A stretch of DNA of 64,000 nucleotides from the NCBI GenBank assembly GCA_030674185.1, contig CM060314.1, forward strand, positions 19,321,087-19,385,086, in the 5' to 3' direction. How positions within the stretch are numbered: position 1 is the first letter of the stretch; each line of letters begins with the position of its first letter. The notes under the pieces are model-generated. The model ran no database searches. It had not been told where the DNA came from and worked only from the letters and a program-made list of their open reading frames with translations. Position numbers and translations under genes: made by a program. Source of the stretch: Monoplex corrugatus. Lineage: Eukaryota; Mollusca; Gastropoda; Littorinimorpha; Ranellidae. Below, piece after piece: positions 55,601-58,690 of the stretch.

Positions 55601-56602
55601 CATACTGATTGTAATTGCTTAATCATGGAATCACACTGAATGAGAGACCACTCCAGCTGCAAATACACACCCTTCCATTTCCCCACCCTATCCACCAGCT
55701 GTCTGCAAGCAGCTGTTGGCTAGAGTGAAGGGCTGAAATGGTAGAGTTTCTGCTTTCCTATCATGACTGATATTAGTGATAATGCAGGATGCAGGTGGAC
55801 AGGAGGAGGGAGTCAAATCACACTTTCTGCATCTATTAATTCACAACTGTCTCCGATAAATCACTTTCTGGGTCACAATTTCTGTCTGTTAAATCTCAAC
55901 TTTCTTTGTCTGTTAGGTCAAGACTTTCTGTCTGTTAAATCTCAACTTTCTTTGTCTGTTAGTCAAGACTTTCTGTCTGTTAAATCTCAACTTTCTTGTC
56001 TGTTAGGTCAAGACTTTCTGTCTGTTAAATCTCAACTTTCTTTGTCTGTTAGGTCAAGACTTTCTGTCTGTTAAATCTCAACTTTCTTTGTCTGTTAGTC
56101 AAGACTTTCTGTCTGTTAAATCTCAAACTTTCTTTGTCTGTTAGGTCAAGACTTTCTGTCTGTTAAATCTCAACTTTCTTTGTCTGTTAGGTCAAGACTT
56201 TCTGTCTGTTAAATCTCAACTTTCTTTGTCTGTTAGGTCAAGACTTTCTGTCTGTTAAATCTCAACTTTCTTTGTCTGTTAGGTCAAGACTTTCTGTCTG
56301 TTAAGTCACAACTTTCTTCGTCTGTGAATTTATAACTTTCCATGTCTGTTCTGTCACAAGTGTTTGTGTGTCTGTAGCATTAGGTCATAACTCTGTCTCA
56401 GTGTCTGAAAAGGCATAACATTTTGTGCCTGAAGTCTCAATTTCTGCATCACAACTTTCTGCATCTGTTAAGGGACGAACCTCATCACTTTCTGATTGGT
56501 CCACATTGCCATTGTTGTCGTCATCAATGAGGCGATGGAGCTGTCCGATGGCTTCATATCCCAGCTTGTCCTTGGTGCATTCTGTATCTTCGTCCACACA
56601 CT
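15929..56602 (-). CDS. STIM: STIM (stromal interaction molecule), spliced gene, 12 exons seen, 5' end missing
   Basis: STIM proteins are single-pass ER membrane Ca2+ sensors that oligomerise when the store empties and open Orai channels at ER-plasma membrane contacts. Twelve minus-strand exons read in order as Cys-x6-Cys, EF-hand, SAM, transmembrane helix, CC1, SOAR and a polar tail. They are 56481-56602, 54596-54710, 52708-52819, 48023-48135, 46003-46177, 44164-44233, 43143-43364, 40966-41066, 39087-39226, 36051-36122, 33447-33535 and 15929-16327. Each pair has GT-AG borders and compatible phases, giving about 576 codons before the stop. The first ten are supported by similarity, phase or both; the last two rest on open frame, composition and phase. 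The first exon begins in phase 1, so the signal peptide exon lies upstream, and I did not find it between 56603 and 64000. Introns carry LINEs, SINEs and minisatellites. Family assignment is near certain; the exact 3' structure is a model. Confidence 0.93.
16345..16600. repeat. 32-bp minisatellite at STIM terminal exon acceptor
   Basis: Unit aaaaacaggcagacaatgct plus gggcttatgtac, about eight copies, starting about 30 bp upstream of the predicted acceptor. Confidence 0.9.
16690..16935. repeat. Dispersed repeat G copy
   Basis: atgtctccacgctcagaata, aatgatcatggcataaacc, tctctcccttcctgctttac and cccatttacagataggtgga. Related parts occur at 7540-7680, 11930-12060, 33040-33150 and 38860-38965. 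Probably another SINE. Confidence 0.6.
17281..17550 (-). mobile_element. SINE family 1 copy
   Basis: Includes cagcagttacctgacagac, ctggcaatgtcttgaaatgg, tgacaccaccggaataattg and the head gtaggtttgaactcaagacc (reverse B-box). Confidence 0.8.
17860..21730 (+). mobile_element. Probable full-length LINE including 5' and 3' UTR
   Basis: GC-rich sequence starts near 17860 and runs without break into the ORF at 18497. It contains an open stretch at 18061-18651 in another frame, probably UTR rather than a second ORF. The 3' UTR is short and ends around 21720-21730, where the sequence becomes AT-rich and A-rich. The ends are inferred from composition; no target duplication was identified. Confidence 0.6.
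18497..21670 (+). CDS. Intact LINE ORF: endonuclease-reverse transcriptase, 1057 aa
   Basis: One uninterrupted frame. Endonuclease (residues about 1-260): GCWNVRTM, QETRLADSG, SVYAPT, GDFNARVG and DTDHSLV. Reverse transcriptase (about 480-780): KAPGIDGIPPDL, FIDLTKAFDLVSRDGL, GVKQGCVLAPTLF and MLFADDAAVV. A LINE thumb/linker follows with LLYGSEAW and RLHWLGHVRRM. Near the C-terminus CDRCDRDC with two following His forms a zinc-finger-like motif. All catalytic motifs are present, so the copy may be or recently was active. It is GC-rich relative to neighbours and sits antisense in the large last STIM intron. The exact clade is not decided here. Confidence 0.95.
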   Translation: MKLGCWNVRTMMPGLSQDLQDISDARKTAVINSELKRLNVDIATLQETRLADSGTLKERDYTFFWQGKSSDAPREHGVGFAVRNSLLNMIEPGSGGSERLLTLRLNTTEDYVTLISVYAPTLSASPDTKDEFYENLASTIRYIPRTEQLVLLGDFNARVGADNDSWPFCLGSFGVGKMNENGQRLLEFCACHELCIANSFFKTKPQHKVSWRHPRSKHWHQLDLILVRHAAIKNVLHTRSYHSADCDTDHSLVCCKIRLQPKKFHCSKKQGNPRIDVSKMSQPDLVEQFAEAFQREYDALQPRDSATERWEMLRDTMHRIAMATFGKKTVKSHDWFEAKSSEMTPTVEAKHAALTKYKRSPSEKNLQILRAARSKVQLNARRCANEYWTELSEEIQSAAERGNIRGMYDGIKKALGPTQSKIAPLKSSTGEVISNPSQQMERWAEHYSDLYSTQNMVSPLALDAIKCMPVMEELDAEPTADELSKAIDSLASGKAPGIDGIPPDLIKHCKTSLLHPLHAVLCQCWNEGAVPQDMRDVKIVTLYKNKGERSDCNSYRGISLLSIVGKVYARVLLIRLQKLAERVYPESQCGFRAERSMVDMVFSLRQIQEKCREQRMPLYVTFIDLTKAFDLVSRDGLFRALRKIGCPPKLHSLIESFHSNMKEMVQFNVNLSKPFDVRSGVKQGCVLAPTLFGIFFALLLRHAFSTAQEGIHLRTRSDGRLFNLAHLRARTKVREALIRDMLFADDAAVVTHTQQDLQSLMDRFSQACKDFGLTISLKKTNVLGQDTPSPPAITIDDYELEAIHQFTYLGSTITDNLSLDTEVDKRIGKAATTLARLTQRVWTNPKLTTKTKMAVYNACVLSTLLYGSEAWTTHTHQEKRLNTFHLRSLRRILGISWQDKVTNTEVLTCAGLPTMHTMLRQRRLHWLGHVRRMEDGRIPKDILYGELATGQRNIGRPQLRYKDVCKRDMKALELNTESWEDLADDRNSWRLKKQLRIGEDKLSAAAAEKRVRRKGMTANRPASAYTCDRCDRDCLSHIGLYSHRRCCLDQADSPSRH
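21900..23870. repeat. 26-bp minisatellite, about 2 kb
   Basis: Unit acatggacatttacacagag plus catgag, roughly 70 copies, with variants ccaca/ataca and gagcatgag/gaacacggg. Blocks of the same variant cluster and a larger unit recurs (22575-22850 and 23250-23520 show duplicated segments). Three units give a 26-residue periodic frame on both strands; not coding. Confidence 0.95.
24262..24490 (-). mobile_element. SINE family 1 copy
   Basis: Matches cttgttcaagaggtattcat, tctatatgcgctctgccc, gcactgtcaaggtcttga and tgacaccaccagaatgactg. The head is missing. Confidence 0.75.
24500..25760. other. STIM intron, nothing recognised
   Basis: AT-rich to about 25080. A GC-richer stretch at 25180-25420 (gagtcgcgagatgagatgg) has no open frame of note. 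Confidence 0.6.
25770..26440. repeat. Dispersed repeat D, copy 2
   Basis: Longer copy with a second conserved half: aggtgaatgaaccagcaagg, gcacagaatttccagaagg, ggggatactatttat, and gagcccccagtaccccct. Confidence 0.8.
26465..26655 (-). mobile_element. SINE family 1 copy, partial
   Basis: Matches actttatgcactggcaagg, gataccaccagaatgactgg, gggcagtgaacaggccag and gtgggctgggattg. Confidence 0.7.
26660..27320. repeat. Dispersed repeat D, copy 3
   Basis: Direct repeat of the previous copy in the same orientation, separated by a SINE-1 piece. Matches tttaaagcccagccgactg, aatgcattcgcgcacacaat, gaatttccagaaggtgggga. Its G-run (27180-27190) may be an assembly artefact. Confidence 0.8.
27320..28640. other. 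A-rich STIM intron
   Basis: Very A-rich, with ca and ct runs at 27610-27695. No exon recognised on either strand. Confidence 0.6.
28640..28722 (-). mobile_element. SINE family 2 fragment
   Basis: Matches atgatcatatgataatggg, gaagttccattctggattg and gactgcctgacaaggtgctg. Confidence 0.6.
28718..28890. repeat. (TA)n and (CA)n cluster
   Basis: Alternating tata and caca blocks, capable of forming hairpins. Confidence 0.95.
28978..29008 (-). ncRNA. Penelope-type end motif, minus copy of an inverted pair
   Basis: On the minus strand: cacTTGACAAAGGGCCTGGG followed by CGCGAAACGTG. It faces the plus copy at 29068. The flanking tcttatactcccaaggatca occurs on both sides. Confidence 0.5.
29068..29104 (+). 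ncRNA. Penelope-type end motif, plus copy of an inverted pair
   Basis: cacTTGACAAAGGGCCTGGG then CTCGAAACGTCGTGTC. Stem II would be GGGC/GCTC with loop CTGG, followed by GAAAC. Same core as the copies at 12321 and 54852. Confidence 0.5.
29800..30090 (+). mobile_element. SINE family 1, copy with tRNA-like head
   Basis: The head reads TAGAGCTGTGGACTC (A-box-like) and ATTTCGAATTCACTGCC (B-box-like). The body continues with tggtgtcagctta, tcaagaccttgccagtgca, cagataactgctgg and aatccctcttgaa. About a dozen copies of this body exist in the window, which defines the family. Confidence 0.8.
30590..30745. repeat. About 85-bp tandem duplication
   Basis: cagatacactctatgcattg, gcaatc and gttgaaatctccctctctca occur twice in direct order. 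Confidence 0.85.
30745..31180. other. STIM intron, nothing recognised
   Basis: Unique-looking sequence without splice-bounded open frame that fits STIM. Confidence 0.5.
31182..31347. mobile_element. Palindromic TTAA MITE copy
   Basis: TTAACCTTTTAATTCCTGC at the left and GGGGCCAAAGGGTTAA at the right. The inner hairpin is shortened. Confidence 0.85.
31620..31925 (-). mobile_element. SINE family 1 copy
   Basis: Matches gagcctgtgcaagagtgatt, aagcacgtggcagac, gcactgacaaggacttgaaa and gaagcattaaaggcaggcag. The TTAA in the last segment is the same site that is occupied by a MITE at 58491. Confidence 0.8.
32071..32263. mobile_element. Palindromic TTAA MITE copy, near full length
   Basis: TTAACCCTTTGACTCCTGC at the left and GCAGGAGTCAAAGGGTTAA at the right; inner arms in the middle. 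It lies 126 bp from the next copy and in the opposite orientation, judged by the gcaaaaactta segment. Confidence 0.9.
32389..32581. mobile_element. Palindromic TTAA MITE copy with perfect inner palindrome
   Basis: The inner arms CCAGCTTCCTGCAGGAAGCTGG form a perfect palindrome, extended by TATCCA/TGGATA and further arms. Outer ends are TTAACCCTTTGACTC and GGGAGTCAATGGGTTAA. Confidence 0.9.
32640..33025 (-). mobile_element. SINE family 2, near full length
   Basis: On the minus strand the head GGTGTAGTGGTTAGTGCACT carries an A-box and GGATTTGAATCCTC a B-box. The body follows and ends in an A-rich tail (plus-strand poly-T 32618-32640). It is a tRNA-derived SINE; the family name was not determined. 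Confidence 0.88.
33290..33372. mobile_element. Partial TTAA MITE
   Basis: Inner part only: ctccctcaccctacccacc against gacagggagctcatagggtta. Confidence 0.5.
33447..33535 (-). CDS. STIM: Candidate STIM exon in the C-terminal tail
   Basis: An 89-nt GC-rich island in AT-rich intron, bounded by cgccactcag and gtgaag. Phase 1 in and phase 0 out match the flanking exons. It encodes DSPDSVRHIPWTRVGSSLP then LGGQRLAAPR. The pattern recalls Ser/Pro-rich C-terminal tails of STIMs but is not clear homology. The donor is weak. The opposite strand is also open, so this rests on phase and composition. Confidence 0.5.
33560..35790. other. STIM intron between candidate exons 11 and 10
   Basis: Contains a C-run at 35271-35287 and a GA-rich stretch at 35480-35560; otherwise nothing recognised. 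Confidence 0.55.
35800..35990 (-). mobile_element. SINE family 1 copy, partial
   Basis: Matches ggcaccaccagaataattac, ggaacattaaagacgggcag, gcaggccaggactgaactg and aatcgatagagcc (reverse A-box). Confidence 0.7.
36051..36122 (-). CDS. STIM: Probable STIM exon after SOAR, acidic
   Basis: A 72-nt exon between tgtacag and gtatgat, in phase 1 and out phase 1, both matching its neighbours. It encodes AGGSRVMTASSSVEETEEEI then RPA. The acidic cluster occupies the place of the inhibitory domain (CTID-like acidic stretch) after SOAR in other STIMs, but no residue-level similarity can be claimed. A (CA)n tract forms the intron end just upstream of the acceptor. Confidence 0.65.
36126..36220. repeat. 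(CA)n microsatellite
   Basis: Immediately upstream (minus strand) of the STIM exon acceptor at 36123. Confidence 0.95.
36455..38500. repeat. 45-bp minisatellite, about 2 kb
   Basis: Unit ctgcgtcattggggacatca plus ctgtcactatctaaataatatcata, about 45 copies. Because 45 is divisible by 3, the plus strand stays open over 36429-37580 as a 15-residue repeat (LNNIILRHWGHHCHY). Past 37550 units become irregular and carry atctagataat instead of atctaaataat. In the STIM intron before exon 36051-36122. Confidence 0.95.
39087..39226 (-). CDS. STIM: STIM exon: end of SOAR
   Basis: The acceptor is tgttggcacag, the donor gtgagt; in phase 2, out phase 1. It encodes LALEEVKQDLQERLQRW, HTIERLCGFPIISNPGLP and TLHQLLYGSKD. 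It aligns with human RERLHRWQQIEILCGFQI and NNPG. LCGF and NPG are conserved in the family. An 87-bp tandem repeat starts within about 70 bp upstream of the acceptor. Confidence 0.96.
39230..39545. repeat. 87-bp tandem repeat upstream of STIM exon
   Basis: Unit cacactgtgtaccaacatga plus cacattgtgtcaacatgaacacattaagccaaaagacaacacactgtgccattctgtgccaagattat, about three copies with shorter relatives at 39226-39300 and after 39545. It touches the acceptor of exon 39087-39226. Confidence 0.88.
39850..40162 (-). mobile_element. SINE family 3 copy
   Basis: Plus-strand text gtgcatgctggttgttttca, gatgtgacttacaggatctc, aggtagatctgcgcatatg, gctgacctggagatggg, gacctacttgacaatcacat mirrors 3335-3645. In a STIM intron. 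Confidence 0.78.
40475..40612. repeat. (TG)n microsatellite
   Basis: Pure tg to about 40568, then gagcatctaggtgtgtgt duplicated units. In a STIM intron. Confidence 0.97.
40966..41066 (-). CDS. STIM: STIM exon: SOAR basic patch and apex-distal helix
   Basis: The acceptor is tgttctcag, the donor gtaagtg; in phase 0, out phase 2. It encodes CDKIKRRNRA, LFGSLRMAHSNSLDEID and QRILNA. KIKRR matches the polybasic KIKKKR of human SOAR that contacts Orai. LFGSLRMAHS matches LFGTFHVAHS, with Leu where STIM1 has Phe394 and STIM2 has Leu485. Confidence 0.96.
41945..42210 (+). mobile_element. SINE family 3 copy, plus strand
   Basis: Head AGTAGTAGTCAAGTGGGAAA and GGGTTCAATCCCACC, body ctcccaggtcaacatgtgtg, gacctgccagtgcct, gtcatgtcaatgtcagg, acacccagcaagcaccc. 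Confidence 0.8.
42590..43110 (-). mobile_element. LINE 3' fragment, broken
   Basis: Minus-strand pieces read FYSCEAWTVSTQSQSKIEAA, stop, then RATLIGHVVRKGELEHLVTT and KRAPGRPREKILNGL, then a frameshift and RQGT-stop. This is the same LINE family as 3105-3345. It lies in the STIM intron directly after the SOAR exon donor, in the same orientation as the gene. Confidence 0.85.
43143..43364 (-). CDS. STIM: STIM exon: SOAR/CAD Orai-activating domain, first part
   Basis: The acceptor is atattctacag, the donor gtcagt, both in phase 0 (74 codons). It encodes SGLGEGNQEGAEHI, then REELAATLLALQQAETQLEH and SWAPPGQLQAWLQLTHELEQ, then LHYNAKRQAAERQFQAAKES. WLQLTHE and the YN.K.Q.AE.Q pattern are hallmarks of SOAR (human [20 protein letters not shown]). 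This is the cytosolic part that binds and opens Orai. An AG four bases further in is an alternative acceptor but breaks the phase. A LINE 3' fragment lies about 30 bp past the donor. Confidence 0.95.
43458..43680. repeat. (GA)n followed by (TG)n
   Basis: ga for about 60 bases, degenerate gtgt, then pure tg to 43667. Between STIM exons 43143-43364 and 44164-44233. Confidence 0.97.
44040..44150. repeat. (CA)n microsatellite
   Basis: Interrupted ca tract close to the donor of STIM exon 44164-44233. Confidence 0.95.
44164..44233 (-). CDS. STIM: STIM exon: short CC1 linker segment
   Basis: The 70-nt exon follows cttgatgcag and ends at a gtaagaac donor; in phase 2, out phase 0. Joined to the previous exon it reads DMQRKLEDAEKKQKSAVQQ then PTSNFQNGN. 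The first ten residues fit human LQERLHKAQEE. The rest is Q/N/S/T-rich and does not resemble the conserved CC1 helices 2-3 of other STIMs. A (CA)n tract begins about 25 bp past the donor. Phase fit on both sides supports the exon; it may be one of alternative exons. Confidence 0.8.
44315..44440 (-). mobile_element. SINE family 2 fragment
   Basis: Matches ccatgatgacgacgaagac, ggaaaccattctggactgag and tgcgtgacagggctgtgc. Confidence 0.65.
44925..45035 (-). mobile_element. SINE family 3 fragment
   Basis: Matches the 39850 copy at its low end: caagctgttgggtgagcag, gtcacattccaccatgttg, ttgcatagtctgcatac. Confidence 0.55.
45075..45715 (-). mobile_element. SINE family 1 copy, interrupted
   Basis: The tail half is at 45075-45150 (gtttgttcaagagacatgc) and the head half at 45490-45715 (tgacaccaccagaatgatc, gcaggcagggatcgaactc). 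Unrelated sequence between suggests insertion or divergence. Confidence 0.6.
46003..46177 (-). CDS. STIM: STIM exon: transmembrane helix and start of CC1
   Basis: The acceptor is gacttgtgcag, the donor gtaaga; in phase 1, out phase 2. It encodes NYFKD, then the membrane helix LALMASLIFALGGCLFGWFY, then HRCSKAQVSKMMVNLDALQK and AEDALMDMQRK. The GGC.F motif in the helix matches human VGGCWF. The cytosolic part aligns with CC1-alpha1 ([20 protein letters not shown]), which holds SOAR inactive at rest. Locally GC-rich compared with the surrounding AT-rich intron. Confidence 0.96.
46180..47550. other. STIM intron, possibly an unrecognised element
   Basis: AT-rich. The stretch 46290-47170 has a different texture and could be an old transposon, but no inverted ends or coding remains were found. 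Confidence 0.4.
47555..47875 (-). mobile_element. SINE family 2, partial
   Basis: Matches atggagttccatttcccatt, ttactttcataatgtatcc, gtggatgaaactcgactatg, ccagtctgcccaataaaccc. The tRNA-like head is missing. Confidence 0.75.
47905..47972. mobile_element. Partial TTAA MITE
   Basis: Short relic: aaccctttcactcctttgcc, then agcttcctgcaggga and gaaagtgtcaaa. Confidence 0.4.
48023..48135 (-). CDS. STIM: STIM exon: second half of SAM domain
   Basis: The acceptor is atgtgcacag and the donor gtgagt; in phase 2, out phase 1. It encodes LASSNTFISTILGIKNPVHK then QKLTLKAMDTVLFGPPP. The last part matches human RQKLQLKALDTVLFGPP, the C-terminal SAM helix that leads to the membrane. The human N171 sequon (NTT) has no clear counterpart here; NTF is not a sequon. 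Confidence 0.95.
48590..48895. repeat. Dispersed repeat E, copy 2
   Basis: gaggtaccaggcctgcagg, caaaccatggtgccatgca, cttcaggatggggcagtg, gtggggaaaaaaagcatcc. In the STIM intron. Confidence 0.7.
49007..50068 (-). mobile_element. piggyBac-like element with internal deletion
   Basis: Flanked by TTAA at 49003-49006 and 50069-50072. Both ends carry the inverted terminal repeat CTCACTCGGTACG. The subterminal part at the right end repeats GCTATAGCGTTCCGTCGTAC twice. TTAA duplication is the signature of piggyBac transposases. Only the transposase N-terminus remains, so the copy cannot move by itself. Confidence 0.85.
49495..49804 (-). pseudogene. piggyBac-like transposase N-terminal remnant, with possible 5' intron
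   Basis: An ATG at 49804 gives MASQ, then a gtgagt donor; after a ctgcag acceptor the frame resumes as RFTAAKVIEVLQTKGLDIEE and continues acidic to a stop at 49495. The opening plus acidic Ser/Glu-rich stretch resembles N-termini of piggyBac-derived transposases. The catalytic DDD core is absent. The intron is inferred. Confidence 0.6.
50069..50252. mobile_element. Palindromic TTAA MITE sharing a TTAA with the piggyBac-like element
   Basis: Starts TTAACTCTTTGATTCCTGC directly at the right TTAA of the 49007-50068 element and ends GGAGTCAAAGGTTTAA. The inner hairpin lies at 50140-50206. Confidence 0.85.
50650..51075 (-). mobile_element. SINE family 2, near full length
   Basis: Minus-strand head GTGGTTCAGTGGTTAGCAC and GGTTTCGAATCTC, body matching 32640-33025, and A-rich tail at the low-coordinate end. 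In the STIM intron. Confidence 0.88.
51430..52170 (-). mobile_element. LINE 3' fragment, broken, second RTE-like family
   Basis: Minus-strand frames 51791-52042 (FRIYGCKAWTLRKTDCKRIE) and 51438-51662 (GKRKKGRPPVSYIENI) together form the end of an RTE-type reverse transcriptase with stops and frameshifts between. It lies in the STIM intron between the two SAM exons' flank and the piggyBac-like element. Confidence 0.8.
52708..52819 (-). CDS. STIM: STIM exon: first half of SAM domain
   Basis: The acceptor is catgtttcag, the donor gtaatt; in phase 1, out phase 2. The peptide opens VYNWTVDEVVDWIQNEVELP and continues QYSSIFMDNAVNGPFLP. The NWT sequon matches the conserved luminal glycosylation site N131 of human STIM1. 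The V..W....V.L..Y pattern is the standard SAM helix 1-2 signature. No longer frame surrounds it, so it is visible only from splice sites and similarity. Confidence 0.95.
52860..53105. repeat. GAA-rich polypurine tract
   Basis: About 240 bases of almost only a and g on the plus strand, with a gca/caa interruption at 52913-52935. It lies about 40 bp upstream of the STIM exon acceptor at 52820, where the minus strand is therefore a long polypyrimidine tract. Confidence 0.95.
53315..53780. repeat. 55-bp minisatellite
   Basis: Unit gtgaatatttgctgctcatt plus tgtatttgtattgtgtgggggtcatccaataaa, about nine copies, one carrying a 21-G run. Confidence 0.9.
54596..54710 (-). CDS. STIM: STIM exon: hidden EF-hand region to start of SAM
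   Basis: The exon starts after ggatgtgcag in phase 0 and ends at AAAG|gtaaca in phase 1. It encodes FLRDELQYTDGFERHSLFH then NNDKLISVDDLWRAWKFSK. This aligns closely with the human STIM1 segment containing FLRED, [21 protein letters not shown], which is the non-canonical second EF-hand packing against SAM. The open frame continues upstream of the acceptor, but that part has no STIM similarity and is intron. Confidence 0.95.
54852..54887 (-). ncRNA. Penelope-type end motif with hammerhead-like core
   Basis: Minus strand: acgcTTGACAAAGGCCAG then TTGGCCGAAAATTTGCGC. Nearly identical to the 12321 copy, with homologous flank to about 55000. Located 140 bp upstream of a STIM exon acceptor, in the intron. 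Confidence 0.5.
55660..55817. mobile_element. Degenerate TTAA MITE
   Basis: Contains ccaccctatccaccagct, the hairpin partner gtgaagggctgaaatgg and gcaggatgcaggtgg, with decayed ends. Confidence 0.55.
55850..56330. repeat. 46-bp minisatellite next to STIM EF-hand exon
   Basis: Unit tcaagactttctgtctgtta plus aatctcaactttctttgtctgttagg, about ten copies; each has two related 23-bp halves. It continues in degenerate form to 56460 and almost reaches the exon donor at 56480. Confidence 0.92.
56481..56602 (-). CDS. STIM: STIM exon: luminal Cys pair and canonical EF-hand
   Basis: The acceptor is tgtttcag and the donor gttcgt; the exon enters in phase 1 and leaves in phase 0. It encodes ECVDEDTEC, a Cys-x6-Cys pair matching C49/C56 of human STIM1. 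Next comes LGYEAIGQLHRLIDDDNN and the Ca2+-binding loop DDDNNGNVDQSE. Loop positions 1 (D), 3 (D), 5 (N), 9 (D) and 12 (E) are intact, so the luminal Ca2+ sensor should work. It ends SDE, exactly where the next exon resumes with FLRDEL as in human SDEFLRED. A 46-bp minisatellite (55850-56330) lies about 150 bp downstream and a 58-bp duplication lies just upstream of the acceptor. Confidence 0.95.
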
Positions 56603-56624
56603 CTGAAACAAACATGGGCACAGT

Positions 56625-56830
56625 TGAGAATGTAGACTGATCACTGATTTATCTATATAATAATATTTCATGAACTATAATGTAGACTGATCACTGATTT
56701 ATCTATTATATATAATAATATTTCATGAACTATCATAGGAATATAAAAACAGTGGTGAAGCCATTTAAATAATATCACATGAACTATCATAGGAATATAA
56801 AAACAAGATGGTGAAGCCATATAAATAATA
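56625..56830. repeat. About 58-bp duplications upstream of STIM EF-hand exon
   Basis: tgtagactgatcactgattt and gaactatcataggaatataa are each present twice in direct order. Confidence 0.85.
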
Positions 56831-58370
56831 TTTTTCATACAAAAACTACTGCAGAAAATCCAAATTTTGTACTTCTCAAGGTTATCATGATCTTGATGAA
56901 GCTTTAATTCAATTAAGACTTGCCACGCATTAAGGACAATAGCAGACTGTCACAACAGAGAAAACAGGTTTTAAACATTGTCAAAAGCTCCCGAGAAAGT
57001 GCTGTTCTCAAATCATCTTCACAAAGTGCTGATTTCAAGCACAATTTTGGTCTGTGTGACTTGACCCTGACATTTTTTTTTCTTGAAACCTAGTCCTTCA
57101 ACTTTAATCTGGTACTATTCTTCAATGTTCTGCACCTTTGACTCAATATTGATAAAGATCCATCCAGAAACAGCTGAGAAAATCTTGACACATTCTGATA
57201 ACACACACCCTGGATAATACATAAAATAATCTGTCTTTATTTTGAAAAGGGAGATTAAACAGTCATCTTCATCTTAGGTTCCTTTTGGGGGGGGGGGGGG
57301 CAGGGGGGGGGCGGGAAGGGGTGTGTGTGTAATTTTCTCTGACTCATCCTGATGCTTAGTTATTCAGGCAGAGGACGATGTCCAGATGACATCAAACATC
57401 TCCCGAAAAGAAACTGAAAATGATTCAATGTGAGTGCCCTTAATTGATCAAACATGTAAAATCTTTAACACAATGACTTGTGAGTATCGTTGACTGACTG
57501 GACACATCAAACATATATCAAACAGTTAATACAAATATTGCTGAGAATATCCTCAGCTTATCAAATATGTCCAACAAATCAATGGCATGTGACAAAGCTT
57601 TTGAGTATTCTTTACCTGATGAAACTGTCAACAGGATATGTATATATATATATATACAATGATTATTTTGAGCATCCTTAACTGATAAAATATGTCAAGC
57701 AATCAACACTAGTAAAGGATCCAAGGATTCACAATATATGATGTATGTATATTGATACAGGTGATGAGTAAAAAAAAAAAAAAAAAAGAAAAGAAAAAAA
57801 AAAGAAAAAACAAAAGAAGAAGAAGAAGACTTTTAACAAGTGAAAATGCCAGGCAAATAATGGGCCAGAAATTTGAAAATGAACATGCATGCTAGCAAAC
57901 ACAAGCATGTAACCTTCTGTTTATATTATAATGACTCTGCCAGATGAGAAACAACAAAAACCCAGACACAGCCAAACAAACAAATAAACAGAAACAACAA
58001 CAACAAAACCCCGAGGTCCCAACTCTGCCATGGCACAAAGCCAACCAGCTCAGACAAGAAAACATGAAAAGCCTATTCCAGTCACTGCCTATCAGCTAGA
58101 GTATCGCATCCCTGATGCCATCCATATGCCTCTGTCAATTAATGTGGCTAATGAGGCAGACAGTCTATCTTTAACAGTGCTAAGCTCTGTGTAAGATATG
58201 AGATATGTATATACTGGTGTACACAATGATGAAAAATAATAATAAAAAAAGTTCATTTGTTGTTGGCACTCCACTGAGCTCTGCAATGATCACTGAATGT
58301 GTACCAAAATGTGAAGATACAATATGTATTATTTACATTTAGTAAACATATCTCACTGAACTTTCCCACA
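56830..58370. other. Upstream of recognised STIM exons, no exon found
   Basis: AT-rich, G-run at 57285-57315, A-run at 57770-57830. The STIM signal-peptide exon was looked for here on the minus strand and not found. Confidence 0.5.
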
Positions 58371-58374
58371 GCAG

Positions 58375-58690
58375 ACCACAGGCTGGTTGGCCCTTTTGTT
58401 AGAGCCATGGTCTCAAAATCTCATGTCCTGAGTTTAATCCCATCCCAAAACATAAACATAAAAATTGGCTTGTTTGGTGTGATGCCCATCTTAACCCTTT
58501 GACTCCCGCACCCCATCCACTAACTGCAAAAACTTAACCCTTTGACTCTCACCCTTTCCACCAGCTTCCTGCAGGGTGAGATAATCAAAGGGTTAAGTTT
58601 TTGTTTTACTAACATGGTTGACAATGCAGGATGCTGGTGGATAGGGTACGGGAGTCAAAGGGTTAATGCTTCAATCTTTGTGGTGATGTC
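58375..58690 (+). mobile_element. SINE family 1 head, split by MITE
   Basis: GCTGGTTGGCCCTTTTGTTA then GAGCCATGG gives an A-box region, and GAGTTTAATCCCATCCC the B-box. Body resumes after the MITE at 58667 with tgcttcaatctttgtggtg, then meets the decayed LINE. Confidence 0.8.
58491..58666. mobile_element. Palindromic TTAA MITE inserted in a SINE
   Basis: TTAACCCTTTGACTCCCGC to GGGAGTCAAAGGGTTAA. Flanking sequence gcccatc and tgcttcaatc rejoins into the SINE-1 consensus when one TTAA is kept. Confidence 0.92.
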
